Assembly (NCBI GenBank): GCA_964495705.1
Contig: CAZBWS010000024.1
Location: 1 to 27,540 of the forward strand
From: CAZBWS01 sp964495705
GTDB lineage: Bacteria; Pseudomonadota; Gammaproteobacteria; HTCC5015
Direction of reading: 5' to 3'
Length of the DNA stretch: 27,540 nucleotides
Position numbers and translations under genes: made by a program. The notes under the pieces were generated by a model that saw only the letters and a program-made list of their open reading frames with translations, had not been told where the DNA came from and made no database searches. Shown here one piece after another: positions 1 to 7,501 of the stretch (positions are counted from its first letter, which is position 1; each line of letters begins with the position of its first letter).

Positions 1-278
1 AGGCGGCCAAAGTTACTTTCTAAGGTTTTGGCTAGATCTAGATAATCGTCATTGCTCGCGCCTTCCATGTGCAGGGGATAGATGGCGGGTTCGGGCCAAC
101 CAGCGTTGACGATAAAGTCGTAGAGCTTTTCTAGCTTGGGTACTTTGCGGCCCATCAATATGACCGTGGCGCCGTGCTCGGCATAGGCCTTGGCGGCGGC
201 TTCGCCGATGCCATTACCTGCGCCTGTGACGAGGATAATACGGTCTTGTAGGCATTGTGGGGCAGGGGTATCGCTCAT
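1..278 (-). CDS. YciK-like short-chain dehydrogenase/reductase, 3'-truncated by window edge
   Basis: N-terminal 92 codons of a short-chain dehydrogenase/reductase; the rest lies beyond the window. The visible protein begins MSDTPAPQCLQDRIILVTGA and carries the NAD(P)-binding glycine motif TGAGNGIG at residues 18-25, followed by a Rossmann helix and an acidic/basic specificity region. The residues ANDDY/LDLAKTLESNFG are typical of the YciK branch of SDRs, whose substrate is unknown. It begins 21 nt after the hpnE stop and is probably the last or a late gene of the operon that starts with the deaminase. In Pseudomonas a YciK-like gene directly follows ubiG and mupP, so here it appears separated from them by rmuC and the hpn genes. 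The ATG at 278 is preceded by a weak GGAAC ribosome-binding site. Confidence 0.85.
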   Translation of the reverse strand, partial: MSDTPAPQCLQDRIILVTGAGNGIGEAAAKAYAEHGATVILMGRKVPKLEKLYDFIVNAGWPEPAIYPLHMEGASNDDYLDLAKTLESNFGR

Positions 279-299
279 GGGTTGTTCCAAGGGTGTTTT

Positions 300-1613
300 T
301 TAGAGAGAGTGGATTAAGTCAGCGCAATTATAGCCGCTTCTGACCGCGCCTTCGAGTGTGGCGGGGAAGCCTGTGTCGGTATAGTCCCCCGCTAGCCATA
401 GGCCCTTAATGTTGCACTGATTGCTGGGGCGTTTGGCTTCTATGCCTGTAGTACAGCTAAAGGTGGCGCGCTGTTCTTTTAATACCAATACATCTTGAGG
501 TTTGGGTAACTCGCCGAGTAGTTGGCGTAGCTCTTGTAAAACATGGGCTGCGAGTTCACCGCGGCTCAGCTCTAAGTGTGGGCCTGAGGCGCTGATGACG
601 ACAGCAAGCAAGCCGGGCTGCCCGACAATGCGTCGATCAAATACCCATTCTGCATAACCACCCAAGGTGCCGAGCATGGGGAAGTCCATTTCTACGGATG
701 CATCAAACTGATAGTACAGGGTGATGATGGGTTCATCTTCGAATGCGGATAGCTTGTGGACGAGATCTTGAGTGTCTGCGCAGGTTTTAAATAGTTTAAT
801 AGCCTGTGGATAGTTAGTAGCGACAATGACTTGATCGGCCTCTAAGCGCTCACCATTAGCGAGAATGACACCGTGGATAAAATGATCGTCTATGATAAAA
901 CTGGTGACGCGGCTATCGAGTTGCACCTCAGTGCCATGTTGTTCCAAATACTGCTGAGCTGGCTCGGGGAGTAGGGCGCCTAGGTCGGCAATGGGAATTA
1001 AGAAGTCCGAGGCGGCACGGCCAGTTTTGAAGGCTTCGCGCAGTACATTGACAAATACCTGTGCTGATGCAATCTCAGGTGCTGTGTTGAGCGCGGCGAT
1101 GCACAGGGGAATTTGTAGTTTTTTCTGCACCGAGAGAGGCACAGAATAATGTTTGAGCAGCTGGCTAACGGAGACATCTTGAGCGGGGTCGATTTTTGCT
1201 TTCATCAGGCGGTCCATGCTCAATAGACCCAGTAGCTTGTCTTTCCAGCTAATACCCTCGCACTTTAAAAAGGCGACTAATAAATGCAGTGGGGCAGGGA
1301 TTTGTGGCGCGGCTAAATCCAGCTTGTCACCGTCTAGGCACTGCACTTTTAAACGCAATGGTTCGCGCAGAAAAACATCAGGCTCTGCTACGCCAATACT
1401 GTCGAGCAGTTCCAACATGCTTTTATAAGCGCCCAGCATTAGATGTTGACCATTGTCTACATTTTTATCACCCATTGGAGTAGTGCGCGCTCGGCCGCCG
1501 AGCTGTTTGCCGGCTTCTAGTAAGGTAACGGAGTGGCCTAGTTGTGTGAGCTTGATGGCGCTGGCGATACCGGCCCAGCCGCCACCAACGATAATCACAG
1601 ATTTTGTCATCAT
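300..1613 (-). CDS. hpnE: Hydroxysqualene dehydroxylase HpnE (squalene-forming FAD oxidoreductase)
   Basis: 437 aa FAD-dependent amine-oxidase-like protein. It has the dinucleotide-binding motif VGGGWAG near residues 9-15, the E33 (LLEAG) ribose contact and GGRAR at 39-43. The C-terminal FAD motif is LAGDYTDTGFPATLEGAV. Family knowledge: HpnE reduces hydroxysqualene to squalene, the last step of the HpnD-HpnC-HpnE route from farnesyl diphosphate. The assignment rests on fold plus position directly after hpnC and hpnD; alone it could be confused with carotenoid desaturases. Its ATG overlaps the hpnD stop in an ATGA junction (1610-1613), which supports the first of two adjacent ATGs and indicates translational coupling. 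Length is normal for the family. Confidence 0.9.
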   Translation of the reverse strand: MMTKSVIIVGGGWAGIASAIKLTQLGHSVTLLEAGKQLGGRARTTPMGDKNVDNGQHLMLGAYKSMLELLDSIGVAEPDVFLREPLRLKVQCLDGDKLDLAAPQIPAPLHLLVAFLKCEGISWKDKLLGLLSMDRLMKAKIDPAQDVSVSQLLKHYSVPLSVQKKLQIPLCIAALNTAPEIASAQVFVNVLREAFKTGRAASDFLIPIADLGALLPEPAQQYLEQHGTEVQLDSRVTSFIIDDHFIHGVILANGERLEADQVIVATNYPQAIKLFKTCADTQDLVHKLSAFEDEPIITLYYQFDASVEMDFPMLGTLGGYAEWVFDRRIVGQPGLLAVVISASGPHLELSRGELAAHVLQELRQLLGELPKPQDVLVLKEQRATFSCTTGIEAKRPSNQCNIKGLWLAGDYTDTGFPATLEGAVRSGYNCADLIHSL

Positions 1614-2500
1614 TTATTTAGGTGGCTTTGCATCGCTTGGTATTTCTTAAAACGCTTTTTTTCTTTGCGTGCGGCTTGCCATGCAGCCCAGGCTTTTTTA
1701 TTTTTAGAAATATCGATTTCACCTTCCATTAGGGCGTAATCACGACTTTTGATCTCTTCTAATATGCGATGATAAACTGCTGACATGATGAGGCCGGTGC
1801 GCTGGCTATAGCGATCTTCCTCGGGCAGCTGGCTCATCGCTCTAACATAATAACTTTGCGCGCGATCTGCTTGATGCTTAAACAGGCGCTTGGCCTCGGG
1901 GCTGGTTGCTCCCATTTTTAAATGTTCGACAGGTACTCTAAAGCGCTCTAGCTCGTCCATGGGAATATAAATACGTCCGCGTTCAGCGTCTTCTTTGACG
2001 TCACGTAGGATATTGGTTAGCTGAAAAGCTAGGCCTAAGTCGTGGGCGTATTTTTGTGTTTTACGGTTGGTGTAGCCGAAAATCTCGGCAGAGAGCAGAC
2101 CCACAACGGAAGCTACGCGGTAGCAATATAAGCTCAGGTCTTTAAAGCTATCATAGCGCTGCTGGTCTAAATCCATTTCCATGCCGTCGATAAGCTCCTG
2201 CATATGCGACTCTTGCATCGAAAAGCTCTGTAAGCAGTCGGCCAAGGCGATGGTGACTGGATGGGTAAGCTCACCTTCATACAACTTGTGGATATGCTCA
2301 CGCCACTCAGCGAGTTCTTTGCGCGCGACGGCCTCATCCTGGTTTTCATCTACTACATCATCTACTTCACGGCAAAAGGCGTAAAGGGCAGTCATGGCCT
2401 TGCGCTGATCTTCGGGAAGGAAGCGAAAGCTGTGATAAAAGCTTGAACCACTGGAAAGGGTTTTGTCGAGGCAATATTGCTGGGCGCTAGATAAGTTCAT
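1610..2500 (-). CDS. hpnD: Presqualene diphosphate synthase HpnD
   Basis: 296 aa, all-helical squalene/phytoene synthase family. The two Asp-rich diphosphate/Mg2+ motifs are intact: DDVVDE at residues 47-52 and QLTNILRDVKED at 160-171, followed by RGRIYIP. YRVASVVG at 127-134 is the usual substrate-binding stretch. Family knowledge: HpnD condenses two farnesyl diphosphates to presqualene diphosphate, which HpnC then converts. It is the middle gene of hpnC-hpnD-hpnE, 42 nt after hpnC and overlapping hpnE by 4 nt. No clear Shine-Dalgarno precedes the ATG, so expression may depend on readthrough from upstream genes. A phytoene synthase role is the main alternative, but the adjacent hpnC and hpnE argue for squalene. 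Confidence 0.92.
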   Translation of the reverse strand: MNLSSAQQYCLDKTLSSGSSFYHSFRFLPEDQRKAMTALYAFCREVDDVVDENQDEAVARKELAEWREHIHKLYEGELTHPVTIALADCLQSFSMQESHMQELIDGMEMDLDQQRYDSFKDLSLYCYRVASVVGLLSAEIFGYTNRKTQKYAHDLGLAFQLTNILRDVKEDAERGRIYIPMDELERFRVPVEHLKMGATSPEAKRLFKHQADRAQSYYVRAMSQLPEEDRYSQRTGLIMSAVYHRILEEIKSRDYALMEGEIDISKNKKAWAAWQAARKEKKRFKKYQAMQSHLNK

Positions 2501-2542
2501 ACACTGAGTTTAATGTACTTTGGGTCTAGGCTAAATAGATGG

Positions 2543-3409
2543 TTAGGCTTTTTTAAACAGGGCAAATAGTAAAATCTTGATCCAATCCAGCTTATTTAAC
2601 CTGGGGCGAGAATAAAGATCATCTTGATAGGTGAGTTTATGGCAAATGCGTAGCCCTCCCGCAATAATCATACGGATCTCAAAGCCGAAGCGCCCTTTCA
2701 AACGTCCTCCTAGCCCGCTGCCTTCGCTAAGCAATTTTTGCGCGCGGTGGTACTGAAACTGTAATAGGGCTTGCATGGCGGAGCTCTGGCTCTGCATGCG
2801 GAGGTCCTCAGGGCCAAGCTCATAAGACTCGAGTTCAGCTAAGGGGATATAAATGCGATCGTTCTCTTGTATGTCTTGCTGAATATCTTGGTAGAAATTA
2901 ATCAGTTGCAAGGCGGTACAGATTTTATCGGAGTCGGCGAGATTTTCTTCGCTGGCATTGTTAGTGAGCAATAACATCAAGCGCCCGACGGGGTTGGCGG
3001 AGCGCCGCGCATAGTCTTGAAGCTCTTCAATAGTGCGATAACGAGTGGTAGTGACATCTTGCTTAAACGCGCTGAGCAGGTCTTTGAAGAGCTGCAAAGG
3101 CAAGTCGTGTTTATTGATGCTGTGAGAGAGAGCGGTGAAGCTGGGTTCGTCGCTCATCTCGCCTCGGCTCATACGCTCCAACTGGGTCTCTAATACATCT
3201 AGTTGGCGAAGACGTTCTTCTGCCTGCATATCCCCTTCATCGGCGATATCGTCTGCCTTACGGGCAAAGGCATATATGGCCGCTACCGGCTTGCGCGTTT
3301 TCTCAGGCAATAGCTTGGAAGCTACCGGGAAGTTTTCATAGTGGCTCTGGGCTAAATTTAAGCAGTGCTGATAGGCTTCTTGTATTTGTTTTTCTTTGAC
3401 GGTGGCCAT
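2543..3409 (-). CDS. hpnC: Hydroxysqualene synthase HpnC
   Basis: 288 aa squalene/phytoene synthase homologue, distinct from HpnD. It has the HYENFPVAS segment at residues 23-31, the first Asp-rich motif DDIADE at 53-58 and a second motif QLINFYQDIQQDI at 168-180 followed by NDRIYIP. The second motif has Q-D-I where HpnD has R-D-V, as is usual in the HpnC branch. Family knowledge: HpnC turns presqualene diphosphate into hydroxysqualene. It lies 32 nt downstream of rmuC with a good AGGA ribosome-binding site about 8 nt before the ATG. It is therefore probably the first independently well-translated gene of the squalene set. No squalene-hopene cyclase lies in the window, so the end product (hopanoid, C30 carotenoid or free squalene) is open. 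Confidence 0.9.
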   Translation of the reverse strand: MATVKEKQIQEAYQHCLNLAQSHYENFPVASKLLPEKTRKPVAAIYAFARKADDIADEGDMQAEERLRQLDVLETQLERMSRGEMSDEPSFTALSHSINKHDLPLQLFKDLLSAFKQDVTTTRYRTIEELQDYARRSANPVGRLMLLLTNNASEENLADSDKICTALQLINFYQDIQQDIQENDRIYIPLAELESYELGPEDLRMQSQSSAMQALLQFQYHRAQKLLSEGSGLGGRLKGRFGFEIRMIIAGGLRICHKLTYQDDLYSRPRLNKLDWIKILLFALFKKA

Positions 3410-3441
3410 GATTTTTCCTGTGTATTAGAACTATTCTAGCT

Positions 3442-4707
3442 CTATCCCTTGTCTGATTCTACACTGCGTGGCTGAGTTTCTATTTGTTCTGGTTGTGGCA
3501 GCTTCTTTTTTTCTTCTATGCCTAGCTCAATAAACTTACGTGCACTGGAGAGGACATTTCTGTCCATAGAACCCACGGCTTTGTTAAAAAAGTCGACGGT
3601 TTTGCCAAGGTTGGCTCCCATCTTGCTCATATGTTCACTAAAGGTGGTGACGCGAGCGTACATTTCCTCACCCAGTTTTTGGATCTTCTCGGCATTTTCG
3701 GCCACGGCCTGCTGGCGCCAGCCAAAGGCGACGGCACGCAATAGGGCAATTAAGCTTGTTGGCGTGGCGAGAATCACTTGATTGCTCAGGGCGTATTCCA
3801 TGATGTCGCTGTCCACTTCCAGTGCGGCAGAGAGAAATTGGTCGCCGGGAATGAATAGCACGACATAATCGGGTGCTTTGTCGAACTGGTCCCAGTACTT
3901 CTTTTGAGCCAGTTCACGTACGCGCTTGCGCACAATATTGGCATGTTGTTCCAAAGCGGCTTTTTTGTCCGCATCGCTTTCCGCTTGCACGGCACTGAGA
4001 TAGGCATCTAAAGGCGTTTTGGCGTCTATAATTAGCTCGCGTTGATCGGGCATACGCACAATCATATCGGGGCGCAAGAGCCCGTCTTCTGAGCGCACGG
4101 AGGTTTGCTCGGTAAAATCACAATACTCCACCATGCCAGCCAGTTCAGCTAGGCGCTTAAGAGTAATCTCTCCCCATTGACCACGCACCTCGGGGCGGCG
4201 TAAAGCGGTGACTAAGTTACGCGTTTCAGCTTGTAAAATATTTTGTGTTTCTGCAACCGCGTGCAGCTGTTGGTTTAAAGAACCCAAGCTAGCAGCGCGT
4301 TCTTTTTCCATGTTCTGCAATTGCTTCTCGGTTTTACTTAATGCGTCTTTGATAGGGTTAACCATGCCCGCGATGGAAGTCTCGCGCTTGTCCATTTCTG
4401 CTTTGGCGACCAGCTGATGCTGCTTTAGATTTTGCTCAGCCATCTGTGAATACAACTCGCGACCCTGGTCTAACGTCGCTTTTAATGCGGATTGGCTCAG
4501 GGCGCTGAAATTTTCTTGGGCGAGTTGATTGGCCTGTTCCAGTGCGGCTAGTTTCTCTGTGTGCAACGCATTTTGCTTATCTAGTTCGGCTTGTAGTTTT
4601 ATCAGGCTTAAGTGTTTAACAAGTAAGCCGATAATAATCCCTAAGATAAAAGCGACAGCCCCAACTAGGGCAGGTAGAAAGTAGGGGGAGGTAATTGATG
4701 AGTTCAT
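3442..4707 (-). CDS. rmuC: DNA recombination protein RmuC homologue
   Basis: 421 aa. One N-terminal membrane segment (about residues 10-30) is followed by a long Gln/Glu/Ala-rich coiled coil (about 35-165). The conserved RmuC domain then has RPEVRGQWGE at 171-180, RPDMIVRMP at 212-220 and IIDAKTPLDAY at 226-236. P213-D214 with D228-x-K230 fits the PD-(D/E)xK nuclease core proposed for the family. In E. coli RmuC limits inversion between short inverted repeats. The ATG overlaps the mupP stop in an ATGA junction (4704-4707), so translation is coupled to mupP. The Pro/Glu/Lys-rich C-terminus is probably disordered. Confidence 0.93.
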   Translation of the reverse strand: MNSSITSPYFLPALVGAVAFILGIIIGLLVKHLSLIKLQAELDKQNALHTEKLAALEQANQLAQENFSALSQSALKATLDQGRELYSQMAEQNLKQHQLVAKAEMDKRETSIAGMVNPIKDALSKTEKQLQNMEKERAASLGSLNQQLHAVAETQNILQAETRNLVTALRRPEVRGQWGEITLKRLAELAGMVEYCDFTEQTSVRSEDGLLRPDMIVRMPDQRELIIDAKTPLDAYLSAVQAESDADKKAALEQHANIVRKRVRELAQKKYWDQFDKAPDYVVLFIPGDQFLSAALEVDSDIMEYALSNQVILATPTSLIALLRAVAFGWRQQAVAENAEKIQKLGEEMYARVTTFSEHMSKMGANLGKTVDFFNKAVGSMDRNVLSSARKFIELGIEEKKKLPQPEQIETQPRSVESDKG

Positions 4708-5369
4708 GAGTGAGCGATGTTATTGATTTTTTCTAATAGCTGGGAAGGGTGCCCTACTAAACCATCCGCATTCCATTGCGCAGGGTCTTCATCGGCAGGA
4801 ATGTAGTCATAGGCGGCGACTAGCACGGGCATTTTTGCTGCGTGGCAGGCGATTACATCGCGCTGGTCGTCCCCAAGATAAACACACTCTTCGGGCCTTA
4901 GGTTTAATTGCTTAGCTGCGTGTATTAATGGTAAAGGGTGAGGCTTGCGGTGTTCCAGGTCATCGCCACAGATTAGCACCGCAATACGCTGATCTATGCG
5001 GATATGTTGCAGCAAAGGTTCAGTCAGAAAACGTGGTTTGTTGGTGACAATGCCCCAGGGTTTCCCTGTGCTTTCCCAAGCTTGCAAGGCTTTATTTAAT
5101 CCATCAAATAGGTTGGGGTTCTGGGTCAGCTGTTGCTGATAAATATCCAGTAGTTCCAAGCGTAGATTTTCCAGCTTATCCGCATCTGTAATATCAGAAA
5201 ACCCCACTTTAACAATTGCCGCACTGCCATTGGGTACTGAGGGGCGCGCGAGTGCGTAGTTAATACGCTGATGTCCGTGCCGTTCTAATAGAATTTGTAG
5301 TGATTCTATCAGATCGACAGCGGTGTCTATTAAAGTACCATCTAGGTCGAGCAGAAGCGCTTTGCTCAT
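4704..5369 (-). CDS. mupP: HAD-IA phosphatase, probable N-acetylmuramic acid 6-phosphate phosphatase MupP
   Basis: 221 aa haloacid dehalogenase hydrolase with all four HAD motifs. Motif I is DLDGTLIDT (D8 nucleophile, D10 acid/base), motif II T109 in GIVTNK, motif III K142 in HRKPHP, and motif IV GDDQRD at 166-171. It resembles Gph-type phosphoglycolate phosphatases. In Pseudomonas, however, the phosphatase between ubiG and yciK is MupP, which dephosphorylates MurNAc-6-phosphate in the AmgK/MurU peptidoglycan-recycling route. Synteny makes MupP the better call. The ATG overlaps the ubiG stop (ATGA, 5366-5369). The function is inferred from position; no amgK or murU is in the window to confirm it. 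Confidence 0.8.
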   Translation of the reverse strand: MSKALLLDLDGTLIDTAVDLIESLQILLERHGHQRINYALARPSVPNGSAAIVKVGFSDITDADKLENLRLELLDIYQQQLTQNPNLFDGLNKALQAWESTGKPWGIVTNKPRFLTEPLLQHIRIDQRIAVLICGDDLEHRKPHPLPLIHAAKQLNLRPEECVYLGDDQRDVIACHAAKMPVLVAAYDYIPADEDPAQWNADGLVGHPSQLLEKINNIAHS

Positions 5370-6067
5370 GCAGGCTTAGTCGTATGCATAAAGTAATTAA
5401 CATCCACATTATCCGCCAACCAGTAGTGCTTGGTCGCAGGGTTGTAGTGCATGCCAGTGAGGTTGTGACGTTGGAGTTTTGCTATACGCACCCACTCGGC
5501 TAATTCAGAGGGGCGAATAAATTTGCTGTATTCATGGGTGCCGCGTGGCACTAAATTCAATACATACTCGGCACCGACGATTGCGAATAAAAAAGACTTG
5601 GGGTTGCGGTTGATGGTACTAAATACAATATGTCCACCGGGTTTGACTAGCTTGGCGCAGGCGGCAATGATGGAGCTGGGGTCGGGAACGTGCTCTAGCA
5701 TTTCCATGCAGGTAACAACATCAAATTGACCTGGCAGTTCTTCGGCCAAGTCCTCCGCGGGAACTTCGCGGTAATCAATTTTGTGACCTGATTCATAGAG
5801 GTGTAGTTTGGCCACTTGTAGTGCCTCGGGGCTAAGGTCGATAGCCGTGACCTTGGCGCCGCGTGCCGCCATGCTTTCACTGAGTATTCCACCTCCACAA
5901 CCTACGTCCAATATTTTTCTGCCATCGAGTGAACCAACACGCTCTTCGATGTACTCTAAACGCAAGGGATTGATTTCGTGCAGGGGTTTGAATTCGCCGC
6001 TCAAATCCCACCAGCGCGAAGCGACAGCATTAAATTTTTGAATTTCTGCGGGATCGACGTTACTCAT
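5366..6067 (-). CDS. ubiG: Ubiquinone biosynthesis O-methyltransferase UbiG
   Basis: 233 aa from the ATG at 6067 (MSNVDPAEIQKF). SAM-binding motif I is DVGCGGG at residues 54-60, followed by the acidic loop AIDLSP and post-I residues CMEMLEHVPDP. This is typical of UbiG, which performs both O-methylations of ubiquinone synthesis. E. coli UbiG is 240 aa. The frame stays open 13 codons further upstream, but the 6067 ATG shares one base with the deaminase stop (TAATG) and follows an AAGAGAAAGAG ribosome-binding site, so I take it as the start. The downstream mupP overlaps by 4 nt. Confidence 0.96.
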   Translation of the reverse strand: MSNVDPAEIQKFNAVASRWWDLSGEFKPLHEINPLRLEYIEERVGSLDGRKILDVGCGGGILSESMAARGAKVTAIDLSPEALQVAKLHLYESGHKIDYREVPAEDLAEELPGQFDVVTCMEMLEHVPDPSSIIAACAKLVKPGGHIVFSTINRNPKSFLFAIVGAEYVLNLVPRGTHEYSKFIRPSELAEWVRIAKLQRHNLTGMHYNPATKHYWLADNVDVNYFMHTTKPA

Positions 6068-7416
6068 TACTCTTTCTCTTGTGTGGCTGCGACCTTGCTT
6101 TGCCATTGGCTGGCGGTCTGCAATAAATGTTGTTCGTTAAAACCAGTTAACTGCTTGTCTTTTAACAGCGCTTTGCCGTTTACCCAAACGTCGCTGACTT
6201 GCTCGCGGCTGGCGGCGTAGACAATCTGCGAGACAGGGCAGTATACAGGTTGTGTGCTGATGTGGTTGAGGTCAATGGCGGTGATGTCGGCGGCCTTGCC
6301 TTTTTTCAGGCTGCCCGTTACCGTATCAATTCCTAATGCTTTGGCGCCATTGATAGTCGCCATTTTTAGTGCGGTGTGAGCGTCAACGGCAGTCGCGTCT
6401 CCTGTGCTGACTTTGGCCAGCAGCGCTGCACTGCGCATTTCACCCAGCATGTCTAAGTCATTATTGCTGGCCGCACCGTCGGTGCCTAGGGCGACATTGA
6501 TACCCGCTTTGAGCAGCTTTGCGGTAGGGCAAATACCACTGGCCAGTTTCATGTTGGACTCGGGGCAATGCACAATATGGGTCTTGCTTTGTTTGAGTTG
6601 CTGGATTTCATCATCAGTAAGCTGAGTCATATGCACCGCCATGAAGTCGGGGCACAGCATGCCCATATCATACAGACGTTTTAGAGGGCGCTTGCCGCTT
6701 TGCTCTGTTGCCATAGCAACCTCCCCAGCGGTTTCATGTACATGCATTTGCATGGGAATTTCTAATTCGGCGGCTAAGCTGATGATTTTCTGCATCGGCG
6801 CATCGGACACGGTATAGGGTGCGTGGGGGGCAAACATGGTGTTGATCAATGGATCATTTTTGTATTCATCGTGCAGAGCCACACCTTTGCTGATGTACTC
6901 GTCAGCGTTTTGCGCCCAAACAGTAGGGAAGTCTAGGGCAATCAAACCCACGCTGGCACGCATGCCTGCACTTCTCGCTTCCTTGGCCACAATGTTGGGA
7001 AAAAAGTACATGTCGGCAAAGGTGGTCGTGCCCGATTTCAGCATTTCTGCAATAGCCAGTTGAGTACCGTCGCTGACAAATTGTTCGTTGACGCATTGCC
7101 CTTCGGCAGGCCAGATGTGCTTTTCTAACCATTCCATTAGTGGAAGATCATCCGCCACGCCACGCATTAAGCTCATCGCCGAATGGGCGTGGGCATTGAT
7201 CAGCCCAGGGATCAATACATGGTTGTTTAACTCACGAGTATCATCAGAGCAATATTTTTCTCGTGCCAGCTTGGTTTCTATAATAGCCAAAATTTTTCCG
7301 CCATCAATGGCGATGCTGTGGCTCTCTAAAATAGACTGCTTATTATCCACGGGGATGACCCAGCGAGCGTGGATAAGGGTGTCTATGCGCTTACGTTTTT
7401 TAGGCTTGTTCGTCAT
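6067..7416 (-). CDS. mtaD: TRZ/ATZ-family 5-methylthioadenosine / S-adenosylhomocysteine deaminase
   Basis: Amidohydrolase of 449 aa from the ATG at 7416. An in-frame TTG at 7428 would add four residues, but the AAGG before it is only 2 nt away. Counting from the TTG, metal-site motifs are HAH at 80-82, MHVHET at 228-233, HMTQL at 266-270, HCPESN at 287-292 and GTDGAASNNDLDM at 315-327. These are the complete set for the deaminase branch. Family knowledge: such enzymes deaminate methylthioadenosine or SAH, and the Pseudomonas homologue next to ubiG acts on methylthioadenosine. It is transcribed into ubiG with a 1-nt overlap, suggesting removal of the SAH or MTA made by SAM-dependent enzymes. 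The substrate cannot be decided from the sequence. Confidence 0.88.
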   Translation of the reverse strand: MTNKPKKRKRIDTLIHARWVIPVDNKQSILESHSIAIDGGKILAIIETKLAREKYCSDDTRELNNHVLIPGLINAHAHSAMSLMRGVADDLPLMEWLEKHIWPAEGQCVNEQFVSDGTQLAIAEMLKSGTTTFADMYFFPNIVAKEARSAGMRASVGLIALDFPTVWAQNADEYISKGVALHDEYKNDPLINTMFAPHAPYTVSDAPMQKIISLAAELEIPMQMHVHETAGEVAMATEQSGKRPLKRLYDMGMLCPDFMAVHMTQLTDDEIQQLKQSKTHIVHCPESNMKLASGICPTAKLLKAGINVALGTDGAASNNDLDMLGEMRSAALLAKVSTGDATAVDAHTALKMATINGAKALGIDTVTGSLKKGKAADITAIDLNHISTQPVYCPVSQIVYAASREQVSDVWVNGKALLKDKQLTGFNEQHLLQTASQWQSKVAATQEKE

Positions 7417-7451
7417 AGTTGCGAACAATACCTTAAAACTAGGTCATCCGC

Positions 7452-7457
7452 ATTATA
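7452..7457 (-). promoter_or_regulatory. Candidate -10 box (TATAAT) for the deaminase-ubiG operon
   Basis: Perfect TATAAT on the minus strand, 35 nt before the deaminase ATG. The -35 region is weak (TAATCT at 17-bp spacing). A weak -35 with a perfect -10 suggests activator dependence (inference). The leader would be short, about 30 nt, with no room for a riboswitch. Confidence 0.5.
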
Positions 7458-7482
7458 TGGGTGGTGTGGAATTAAGATTAGC

Positions 7483-7492
7483 TGTGATCACA
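7483..7492. promoter_or_regulatory. 10-bp perfect palindrome TGTGATCACA upstream of the deaminase promoter
   Basis: TGTGATCACA is self-complementary and centred about 42 bp before the start point predicted from the TATAAT at 7452-7457, a usual place for a class II activator. The half-sites resemble CRP half-sites but lack the 6-bp spacer, so a normal CRP/Vfr site is unlikely. It could be the core of another dimeric regulator's operator. Confidence 0.3.
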
Positions 7493-7501
7493 AAACAGTT
7501 G

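Noticed and set aside
5366..6106. Longer UbiG with 13 extra N-terminal residues
   Set aside because: The ATG at 6067 overlaps the deaminase stop, has a purine-rich site, and matches the family N-terminus.
7477..7498. CRP/Vfr binding site upstream of the deaminase
   Set aside because: The half-sites TGTGA and TCACA are adjacent with no 6-bp spacer, so it is not a standard CRP site.
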